Of a stretch of DNA of 64,000 nt, positions 52,763 through 61,069 are shown piece by piece. The notes beneath the pieces are model-generated. The model saw nothing but the letters and a program-made list of their open reading frames with translations. It made no database searches and had not been told where the DNA came from. The DNA lies in the NCBI RefSeq assembly GCF_003664645.1, contig NZ_RCHC01000014.1, forward strand, positions 40,315-104,314, read 5' to 3'. This stretch comes from Acinetobacter chengduensis (GTDB lineage: Bacteria; Pseudomonadota; Gammaproteobacteria; Pseudomonadales; Moraxellaceae). The translations under genes and the position numbers were made by a program. Every line of letters starts with the position of its first letter. Position 1 is the first letter of the stretch.

Positions 52763-55700
52763 ATGAATACCAGTAATATTAAAAAATACGCACCGCAAGC
52801 ACGAAATGATTTTATCGCAGCGATGCGCAAGCAGGCCGCCAAATACGGCATCACCGCAGACCGCATTTTACCGGCAGAACAGAAAGGGGACTTGCTGCTG
52901 ATTGGCGATCAGGTTTTTCCGCTATCCGTCATGAAATCTCGTGAGAAGCTGATCAAACGCATTCAAACCAGCAGTTTTGAGCAGACGATTGATTATATCG
53001 CTTACAGCTGGTTTAACCGTCTCTGTGCGATCCGTTATATGGAATGCAAAGGCTTACTGGATCATGGTCGCCGTGTACTGAGTAGTGCAGATGGCAGTGC
53101 CGGCTTGCCACAGATTCTGGAAGAATGTCTGGATATTGACCTACCGGGTTTAAATGCCAGTCGTGTGGCTGAGTTAAAGTTGGATGGCAATAAAGACGAA
53201 GAACTGTACCGGGAACTGTTACTGGCGCAGTGTCATGCGTTAAATCAGGTGATGCCACTCTTGTTTGAACAGGTTTCTGATGAGTCAGAACTGTTACTTC
53301 CTGACAATTTAACCAAAACCGATTCCTTGATCCGTGATTTGGTGAGCAGCATTCCGGAAGAAGATTGGTCGGATGTGCAGATTATTGGCTGGCTGTATCA
53401 GTTCTATATTTCTGAAAAGAAAGATCAAGTGATTGGTAAGGTCGTCAAGAGTGAGGATATCCCAGCCGCAACGCAATTATTCACCCCAAACTGGATTGTA
53501 AAATATCTGGTACAGAACAGTGTCGGCCGCTTATGGATGATGGCACAGCCTGATAGTACCCTGGCCAGTGAGTGGGAATACTATATTCAACCGGCTGAAC
53601 AGACCGATGAAGTCAATGCCCAGTTAAAACAGCTGATTGATGTGCGGATCAGTGAAGATGGCGATACCTTAAACCCTGAAAGCATTACGGTACTCGATCC
53701 GGCCTGTGGTTCGGGGCATATTCTGGTGGAAGCCTATGACTGCTTAAAAGCGATTTACTTAGAACGTGGTTACCGCAGCCGCGATATTCCACGTTTGATT
53801 CTGGAAAACAACCTGTACGGCATTGATATTGATACCCGTGCCGCGCAGTTAGCCAGTTTTGCGCTGTTGATGAAAGCACGTGAGGATGACCGCCGTTTAT
53901 TTAGTAATCCACCGAAGTTAAATATTATCGCGTTGCAAGACAGTCAGCCAGAACGTTTGGATGCATTTAGTCAGGATCTGGCAAGTACTGATATTGCACA
54001 GGCAGATTTAAAAGAACTTCTGGATCTATTTGAACATGCTTCAACCTTTGGTTCTTTGATTCAAATCCCTGAGGCATTTACGAAGAAACTACCTGATTTA
54101 GAAACTAAGCTCAATACAGCAGTAGAATCAGGGGATATTTTTGCGCAGCAGTCAGCGCAGGAGCTGTTACCTTTAGTTCAACAAGCTAAATTACTGGCTC
54201 AGCAATATGATGCAGTGATTGCTAACCCGCCATATATGGGGGGTAATGGTATGAATACTGTTCTTAAGGGATTCGCAAAAAAACACTTTCCTGATAGTAA
54301 GTCGGATTTATTTGCCATGTTTATTGAGCGTGGTTTTGATTGGTGTAAGGACAGTGGCTTTAATAGTATGGTGACCATGCAAAACTGGATGTTCTTATCA
54401 TCATTTGAAGCGATGCGAGAAAAAATACTATGTAGCCGAAGTATCATGTCACTTGTTCAGATTGGATATAATAGCTTCCCTGAAATTAACTCTAAAGTGG
54501 CTCAAGCATGTAGCTTTTCAATTTTAAAAAAACATATTCCATTAATTCAAGGCAAATATATTAATCTGAATAATGCCCCTCAAGCAGCCGATAAAAATCA
54601 GGTTTTTTTAGGCAAATCAGTAGATATTATTTTTGATAGAAATCAAGAAGAATTCAAAAAAATTCCAGGTAGTCCAATAGCTTATTGGGTTAGTCCTAAT
54701 ATGCGAAAATGTTTTGAATTATATCCATTAATTCATGAAAGTGCCTCCGCTGTATGTGGTATGACAACAGGTAAAAATGCTATTTTTGTGAGGGATTGGT
54801 CAGAAATTAGTTTTTTAAAATTCGGAAAATCCTTCACTAACTCAAATGATGCGAAAGTATCAGGATTAAAGTGGTTTCCATATTCAAAAGGTGGGAATTT
54901 TAGGAAATGGTATGGAAATGCAGAATGTGTGGTTAATTGGGAGAATGATGGAAAAAGTATTTTAGAGTCAGGAAGCGCATATCCACGGGCAAAAAGTCGT
55001 TATTTTAAACCTTCAGTTAGTTGGTCATTTATTTCATCATCATATTTTGGAGCTAGGCAACAACCTGCTGGTTTTATTTTTGATATGGCAGGATGTTCAT
55101 TATTCCCAGAAGATGATACTGAATTACCTTTTTTTACAGCTTTATTATGCTCAAAAACTAGTTCAATTTTTTTAGGATCAATTAATCCGACCCTAAATTT
55201 TCAAGTAAATAATGTTGGATCTTTACCCGTCCCTGTATTTGATAAGAAATCAAAAATTTCTGATATTAGTTATAGTTGTGTGAAGATTGCTAAAAATGAT
55301 TGGGACTCCTACGAAACCTCATGGGACTTTACCCAAAATCCAATCATTCGTATTCAACAGCCAAACCTAGAACAAGCATTTAACACATGGCAACAGCAAA
55401 ATGCTGACGCCGTGGCCGAAATGAAACGTCTGGAAGAAGAAAACAACAAGCTGTTTATTGAGGCTTATGGTTTACAAGATGAATTGACACCAGACGTACC
55501 TGATGAGCAAATTACGCTTACCCGTGCCGACCGTGAAAAAGACAGCCAGCGTTTAGTCTCTTATGCGCTTGGCTGCATGATGGGACGTTATAGTCTAGAT
55601 GAACCAGGTCTGATCTATGCCCATGCAGGCAATCAAGACTTTGATGCCAGCCGTTATCAAACATTCCCAGCCGATGCAGACGGCATTATTCCACTGACTG

Positions 55701-56278
55701 AAATGCACTGGTTTGAAGATGATGCAACGCACCGTATTCGAGAGTTCTTAACCGCCGTTTGGGGGAAAGACACACTGGATGCCAATATGCTGTGGCTGGC
55801 AGAAAGCTTGGATAAGAAAGCCAATGAAACAGCTGAAGATACCATTCGCCGTTACCTCGCCAGCAAATTCTATAAAGACCATATGCAGACCTATAAAAAG
55901 CGTCCAATCTATTGGTTATTTAGCAGTGGTAAACAGGGGGCTTTCCAAGCATTGGTGTATTTGCATCGTTATAACGAAAGCACCTTGGCGCGTATGCGTA
56001 CTGAATACGTGATGCCACTGATTTCCAAAATGGCAGCCTATGCTAACTCTCTGGAAACTGACAAAGAAAATAGTGACTCTGCGGCTGAAATCAAACGTAT
56101 AGAGAAAAAACTGCAAGATTTGCATAAGCAACAGGCTGAACTGAGTAGCTTTGAAGAAAAACTGCGCCATTATGCCGATCAGCGTATTAGCTTAGATCTG
56201 GATGATGGGGTGAAAGTGAACTATGGCAAGTTTGGGGACTTGTTGGCTGAAGTGAAAGCTGTGACGGGGGAAAAGTGA
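52763..56278 (+). CDS. pglX: BREX adenine-specific DNA methyltransferase PglX
   Basis: 1171 residues. Motif I DPACGSGHI begins at D312 and motif IV is NPPY (488-491), the marks of an N6-adenine methylase. The enzyme methylates host DNA at the BREX motif, and the same recognition directs exclusion of unmodified phage. The C-terminal coiled segment (AAEIKRIEKKLQDLHKQQAE) and N-terminal helices are conserved-looking. The middle, about 54280-55340, which carries specificity, is strikingly AT-rich compared with both flanks, as after exchange of the target recognition domain. The frame is intact, with no phase-variable repeat seen. Confidence 0.94.
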   Translation: MNTSNIKKYAPQARNDFIAAMRKQAAKYGITADRILPAEQKGDLLLIGDQVFPLSVMKSREKLIKRIQTSSFEQTIDYIAYSWFNRLCAIRYMECKGLLDHGRRVLSSADGSAGLPQILEECLDIDLPGLNASRVAELKLDGNKDEELYRELLLAQCHALNQVMPLLFEQVSDESELLLPDNLTKTDSLIRDLVSSIPEEDWSDVQIIGWLYQFYISEKKDQVIGKVVKSEDIPAATQLFTPNWIVKYLVQNSVGRLWMMAQPDSTLASEWEYYIQPAEQTDEVNAQLKQLIDVRISEDGDTLNPESITVLDPACGSGHILVEAYDCLKAIYLERGYRSRDIPRLILENNLYGIDIDTRAAQLASFALLMKAREDDRRLFSNPPKLNIIALQDSQPERLDAFSQDLASTDIAQADLKELLDLFEHASTFGSLIQIPEAFTKKLPDLETKLNTAVESGDIFAQQSAQELLPLVQQAKLLAQQYDAVIANPPYMGGNGMNTVLKGFAKKHFPDSKSDLFAMFIERGFDWCKDSGFNSMVTMQNWMFLSSFEAMREKILCSRSIMSLVQIGYNSFPEINSKVAQACSFSILKKHIPLIQGKYINLNNAPQAADKNQVFLGKSVDIIFDRNQEEFKKIPGSPIAYWVSPNMRKCFELYPLIHESASAVCGMTTGKNAIFVRDWSEISFLKFGKSFTNSNDAKVSGLKWFPYSKGGNFRKWYGNAECVVNWENDGKSILESGSAYPRAKSRYFKPSVSWSFISSSYFGARQQPAGFIFDMAGCSLFPEDDTELPFFTALLCSKTSSIFLGSINPTLNFQVNNVGSLPVPVFDKKSKISDISYSCVKIAKNDWDSYETSWDFTQNPIIRIQQPNLEQAFNTWQQQNADAVAEMKRLEEENNKLFIEAYGLQDELTPDVPDEQITLTRADREKDSQRLVSYALGCMMGRYSLDEPGLIYAHAGNQDFDASRYQTFPADADGIIPLTEMHWFEDDATHRIREFLTAVWGKDTLDANMLWLAESLDKKANETAEDTIRRYLASKFYKDHMQTYKKRPIYWLFSSGKQGAFQALVYLHRYNESTLARMRTEYVMPLISKMAAYANSLETDKENSDSAAEIKRIEKKLQDLHKQQAELSSFEEKLRHYADQRISLDLDDGVKVNYGKFGDLLAEVKAVTGEK

Positions 56279-56321
56279 TGAATAGCTTTTCTTCCACACT
56301 AGATCATGCAGAGGTGGTTGC

Positions 56322-58946
56322 ATGAACTTAAGTCAACTTCAACAACGCCTGGAACAAGCCTTTTATATTGAACAGCACCGGATTGTCTTCTGGTACGATG
56401 CGGAACAGTCCTTTAGCGAAGAAGTAAAAGCTTTAAATCTGGGGGATGTCCAGATTCTGAATATGGCAGAAGAATCGAGTCTGGCGATCAAGCTCAAACT
56501 GGAACTGCAAGATCAGCAGGGCAAATACTTGCTGTATTTCCCATACCCTGAGCCTGAGACCGAAAAAGACTGGTTACTGGACATCAAGCTGTATTCACGC
56601 AGCTTCTATGCCGATCGTTTCTCGATTATTTTCAATGAGCTGGGTTTACAGCAGCAGAGTCTAAGAGAACATCTGGCCAAACGTGAAGAATTCCTTAAAG
56701 CTAAAGCGCGTTTGAGCACCTTGAAACGCTATATTCAGTCTGAGGCAGATGAACAGAATCTGGATATGGCCATGATTGCAGCTGTGGTCAAGGCTGATAG
56801 TGCCGAGCTGATGCATATCGTTCTGGCGTTGGCAGATGAAATGGTACAGCAGAATCTGAGCCTGGAAGTGAATCCAGATTCCTTTGCTGAACTGGAAAAA
56901 TTCCAACTGGTGCCAGCTTTAGTCACAGCATTACAGGCGGAAATTGGTTATCCAGCATCGGTTGAAGAATTGAATGGGGAAGTACCATTCAAGCTCGGTA
57001 CGTTCTTTATCCGTTTGATGAGCACAGGTTTCTGTGAAAGTCTGGGCGATATACCGCTATGGGCTCAAGAACTGGTGATGTCATCCGTCAGCTCCCGTGC
57101 AACAGCCAGAGCCTTTTTGTCGCGCTGGAGAGACAGCTCCAAATACTACCCAACCTTCGATACGCTTTCCCAGACCGTGGCAAATGCACTGCGGATTCAG
57201 GAGAAGGTCGGGGCCTTTGATCTGGGGCAGCTGCTGGATGTCATGACCTTTGAAGTGATTGAACAAAAGATCATTGTCGATCTGGCCAGCCAGATCCCTG
57301 CAGCAACCAAAGCTGAACTGGAACATTTCAGAACGATTATTTCTACCCGTCTGGATGGCTATTGGGCGTCCAAACATAAGGACGATGCAACCCGCCGTAA
57401 ATACCGTACCGTCTATACAGCGTTGCAGGCAGCGATTGAGCTGTTCAGTCTGCGATTGCAGTTTGATTCTGGGTTCTATTTCGACTCTAGTGAAGCCTTG
57501 TATAAAGCCTACGAGCAGGAGTTGTATCGCTTTGATATGGCCTATCGCCACTACAGTGCTGCTTCTCAACGCGCTCATGTCGATATCCTGAAAAAACTTG
57601 ATGAAGAAGTCGAAAATTGCTATTCCTACTGGTTTATTGACCACTTGGCACGAAACTGGGGAGAGCGGGTTGAAGCTGAGCAACGCTTGAATGTCTGGAA
57701 AGTGGCAGATATCCCAAATCAGCAGAACTTCTACGATACCCACGTCAGACCCTTACTCAATTCTGCAACGAAACGCCGTATTGTGGTAATTATCAGTGAT
57801 GCTTTCCGCTATGAAGCTGCAGTAGAGCTGCGTGATCGAATCAATGAAAAGCGTTATTCTGAAGCGACCTTGTCTTCACAGCTGGGCGTTGTGCCAAGTT
57901 ACACCACACTTGGCATGGCTTCGTTGTTGCCGCATCAGACTTTGGAGTACAAAGAGGCCGCAGGGGATGATGTTTTAGTAGATGGACAATCTAGCAAAGG
58001 GACTGCAGCACGATCCAAAATTCTGGCTGCCTATAATGGATTGGCAGTAACCGCTGAAATGGTAAAAGGCTGGTCGCGTGATGAAGGCCGTGAAGCGCTG
58101 AAAGATCATGAGCTGATTTACGTTTATCACAACGTGATTGATGCACGCGGTGACAGTGCCTCGACAGAATCAGAAACCTTTATGGCGGTAGAACATGCTA
58201 TTGAAGAGCTGACCGAACTCAGCCGCAAAATCTTAATGCACTTCAATATTTCTACCCTGTTGATTACAGCCGACCATGGCTTCCTGTTCCAGCAAAGTAA
58301 ACTGGAATCTGCGGATCGTTCAAGCTTGACTGAAAAACCTGCCAATACATTGAAGAGCAAAAAACGCTATGTGATTGGGCATGGTTTACCAGAGAGCAAG
58401 GAAGCCTGGAAAGGCTCAACCCAAGCTACGGCAGGCACATTATCTGCGACTGATTTCTGGATTCCAAAAGGGGCGAACCGTTTCCATTTCGTAGGAGGCT
58501 CACGTTTCGTGCATGGCGGCATCATGCCTCAGGAAATTGTGGTACCGGTACTGATGGTAAAACAGCTACGTGGTGAAAAGGCTGGACAGCGGACCAAGCG
58601 TAAAGTTGAGGTCATTTCTACCAAATCCACGCTGAAGATGGTCAATAACATCCAGAAGTTTGATTTGATGCAAACTGAAGCTGTCAGTGAGCTGGTCATG
58701 CCAGTGACTTTATCCATTGCCATTTATGATGGGGATCTTAAAGTTTCCAGTGAAGAAACCCTGACCTTTGATAGCAGTACAGACTCTGTTGCCGATCGGG
58801 TCAAGCAGGTCAGACTGTCATTGTCTGGCACTGATTTTGACCGTAAGAAAGATTACTTCTTGGTACTGAAGGACAAAGATCTGAATATCGAGATGCAGCG
58901 CTATAAGGTCACCATTGATCTGGCATTTACCGATGACTTCTTCTGA
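56322..58946 (+). CDS. pglZ: BREX phosphatase-superfamily protein PglZ
   Basis: 874 residues. The PglZ domain of the alkaline phosphatase superfamily occupies about residues 485-740: the metal-binding VVIISDAFRYE (D493), GVVPSYTTLGMASLLPH, and LLITADHGFLFQQ (D651, H652). PglZ members act as metal-dependent phosphodiesterases/nucleases and are a hallmark of BREX. It starts at ATG 56322 after GAGGTGG. 43 bases separate it from pglX and 29 from brxL. Confidence 0.94.
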   Translation: MNLSQLQQRLEQAFYIEQHRIVFWYDAEQSFSEEVKALNLGDVQILNMAEESSLAIKLKLELQDQQGKYLLYFPYPEPETEKDWLLDIKLYSRSFYADRFSIIFNELGLQQQSLREHLAKREEFLKAKARLSTLKRYIQSEADEQNLDMAMIAAVVKADSAELMHIVLALADEMVQQNLSLEVNPDSFAELEKFQLVPALVTALQAEIGYPASVEELNGEVPFKLGTFFIRLMSTGFCESLGDIPLWAQELVMSSVSSRATARAFLSRWRDSSKYYPTFDTLSQTVANALRIQEKVGAFDLGQLLDVMTFEVIEQKIIVDLASQIPAATKAELEHFRTIISTRLDGYWASKHKDDATRRKYRTVYTALQAAIELFSLRLQFDSGFYFDSSEALYKAYEQELYRFDMAYRHYSAASQRAHVDILKKLDEEVENCYSYWFIDHLARNWGERVEAEQRLNVWKVADIPNQQNFYDTHVRPLLNSATKRRIVVIISDAFRYEAAVELRDRINEKRYSEATLSSQLGVVPSYTTLGMASLLPHQTLEYKEAAGDDVLVDGQSSKGTAARSKILAAYNGLAVTAEMVKGWSRDEGREALKDHELIYVYHNVIDARGDSASTESETFMAVEHAIEELTELSRKILMHFNISTLLITADHGFLFQQSKLESADRSSLTEKPANTLKSKKRYVIGHGLPESKEAWKGSTQATAGTLSATDFWIPKGANRFHFVGGSRFVHGGIMPQEIVVPVLMVKQLRGEKAGQRTKRKVEVISTKSTLKMVNNIQKFDLMQTEAVSELVMPVTLSIAIYDGDLKVSSEETLTFDSSTDSVADRVKQVRLSLSGTDFDRKKDYFLVLKDKDLNIEMQRYKVTIDLAFTDDFF

Positions 58947-58975
58947 TAACGAATTAACGATAGAGCGTAGCCTAC

Positions 58976-61015
58976 ATGGAATCTGCTAACGATAAAGAAC
59001 TGGATCAGCTGCTGAATGAACACTTTGCTGGGCGGGTGGTACGTAAGGATCTGACTAAACTGATCAAAGAAGGGGCCAATGTCCCGGTCTATGTACTTGA
59101 ATACCTGCTGGGAATGTACTGTGCCTCGGATGATCCAGAGATCATTGAACGGGGACTACGTAACGTAAAGACTGTGCTGGCAGAGAACTATGTACGACCT
59201 GATGAAGCTGAGAAGGTGAAATCCCTGGTTCGTGAACGGGGCAGTTATAAGGTCATTGATCGGGTGACCGTAAAGCTGAATGAGCGTAAAGACAAATACG
59301 AAGCATCATTTAGTAATCTGGGCATTAAAGATGCTGAAATCTCGGCAGGCATCGTCAAAGAGTATGAAAAGCTGCTGGTCGGTGGTATCTGGGTCATCGC
59401 CACACTCAGCTACTACTTTGATGAAGGGCAGACCAGTTCTCCATTTGGCGTGAGCTTACTCAAGCCGATTCAGATGCCCAATATGAATATGGAGGAGCTA
59501 TTCAATGGACGAGCAGCGTTAAGCACTGATCAGTGGCGCGAGAGTTTAATCCGTTCGATCGGCATGGAACCGGCTTCGTTAAAAGAGGACGTGCAATGGC
59601 ACCTATTAGCGCGTATGGTTCCGTTCGTTGAAAATAACTATAACGTTTGTGAACTGGGACCACGCGGTACCGGGAAAAGCCATATTTACAAAGAGTGTTC
59701 ACCGAATAGTATTTTAGTCTCTGGTGGACAAACGACTGTCGCCAACCTGTTCTATAACATGAGTAGCCGCCGTATTGGTCTGGTGGGGTTGTGGGATGTG
59801 GTGGCCTTTGATGAAGTTGCCGGTATTTCCTTTAAGGACAAAGATGGCGTACAGATCATGAAAGACTACATGGCATCGGGATCTTTTGCCCGTGGCCGTG
59901 AACAGATGGAAGCCTCAGCTTCGATGGTTTTTGTGGGTAATATCAACCAAAGCGTGGAATCTCTGGTTAAAACCAGCCATCTCTTGGCGCCGTTCCCTGA
60001 AGCCATGATCGATTCAGCATTCTTTGATCGCTTTCATGCCTATATCCCGGGTTGGGAAATTCCAAAAATGCGTCCGGAGTTCTTCACCAACCGTTATGGT
60101 CTAATCGTTGATTATCTGGCTGAATTCTTCAGAGAAATGCGTAAGCGTAGTTTTGCGGATGCCATTGAGAAGTACTTCAAGCTAGGGAATAACCTGAATC
60201 AGCGTGATGTGATCGCCGTTCGCAAGACTGTTTCTGGATTGATGAAGCTACTCTACCCACACGGTCAGTTTGAGAAAGAAGATGTACGCCAGTGTCTGGA
60301 ATATGCGCTACAGGTACGCCGTCGTGTCAAAGAGCAGCTGAAGAAAATTGGTGGCATGGAATTCTATGATGTGCATTTCAGCTATATCGATAATGATACC
60401 TTAGAAGAACATTTTGTCTCAGTCAAAGAGCAGGGTGGTGGCGGACTGATTCCCGAAGGTCCAGCCAAGCCAGGTTTCTTATATACCATTGGGCTCAGTA
60501 ATAAAGGCATGCCAGGCTTATACCGCTTAGAACTTCAAGTCACCAAAGGTTCAGGAAAATTGGCGACATCAGGCTTATGGAATTCAAGCAGTGCCAAGGA
60601 GCAGGTCAAAATTGCTTTTGATTACTTCAAGGCCAATGCATCCAGAATATCGGGTGGCAGTAAGGTGCTGGAACATGATTTCCACTTACATGTGGTGGAA
60701 TTACAGAATACCGGCCCGCTCAGCCATCTTGCTCTGCCAAGTTTAGTGGCTTTTGCTTCTGGCCTGTTAGGACGATCGGTACAAAGTCAGATGGTGGTAC
60801 TGGGTGATATGAGCTTGGGTGGTTCAGTGACACCGGTGGAAAGTATTGCCGAATGTCTTCAAGTTGCTTTTGATGCGGGTGCCAAGAAGGTTGCTTTGCC
60901 AATGAGTAGTGCGGCAGATATCCCTACGATTCCTGTGGAACTGTTTACCAAGTTCCAGACCAGCTTCTATGCAGATCCGGTGGATGCTGTGTTTAAGGGG
61001 CTAGGGGTGGATTAA
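58976..61015 (+). CDS. brxL: BREX Lon-like AAA+ protein BrxL
   Basis: 679 residues. Central AAA+ domain with Walker A GPRGTGKS (228-235) and Walker B AFDEVAG (D279, E280). The C-terminal Lon-like domain contains LGDMSLGGSVTPVESIAECL and AGAKKVALP. In that segment the position of the Lon catalytic lysine (GGxKEK in Lon) appears to be occupied by Ala (ESIAEC), so protease activity is doubtful. BrxL forms ring assemblies on DNA and is the last core gene of type I BREX; its presence rather than PglW/BrxHII sets the type. Confidence 0.93.
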   Translation: MESANDKELDQLLNEHFAGRVVRKDLTKLIKEGANVPVYVLEYLLGMYCASDDPEIIERGLRNVKTVLAENYVRPDEAEKVKSLVRERGSYKVIDRVTVKLNERKDKYEASFSNLGIKDAEISAGIVKEYEKLLVGGIWVIATLSYYFDEGQTSSPFGVSLLKPIQMPNMNMEELFNGRAALSTDQWRESLIRSIGMEPASLKEDVQWHLLARMVPFVENNYNVCELGPRGTGKSHIYKECSPNSILVSGGQTTVANLFYNMSSRRIGLVGLWDVVAFDEVAGISFKDKDGVQIMKDYMASGSFARGREQMEASASMVFVGNINQSVESLVKTSHLLAPFPEAMIDSAFFDRFHAYIPGWEIPKMRPEFFTNRYGLIVDYLAEFFREMRKRSFADAIEKYFKLGNNLNQRDVIAVRKTVSGLMKLLYPHGQFEKEDVRQCLEYALQVRRRVKEQLKKIGGMEFYDVHFSYIDNDTLEEHFVSVKEQGGGGLIPEGPAKPGFLYTIGLSNKGMPGLYRLELQVTKGSGKLATSGLWNSSSAKEQVKIAFDYFKANASRISGGSKVLEHDFHLHVVELQNTGPLSHLALPSLVAFASGLLGRSVQSQMVVLGDMSLGGSVTPVESIAECLQVAFDAGAKKVALPMSSAADIPTIPVELFTKFQTSFYADPVDAVFKGLGVD

Positions 61016-61069
61016 GTTGATTCTGTATAAATCAATTAAAGAGAAAAGCTTTTAAAATGATTAGGAAAT

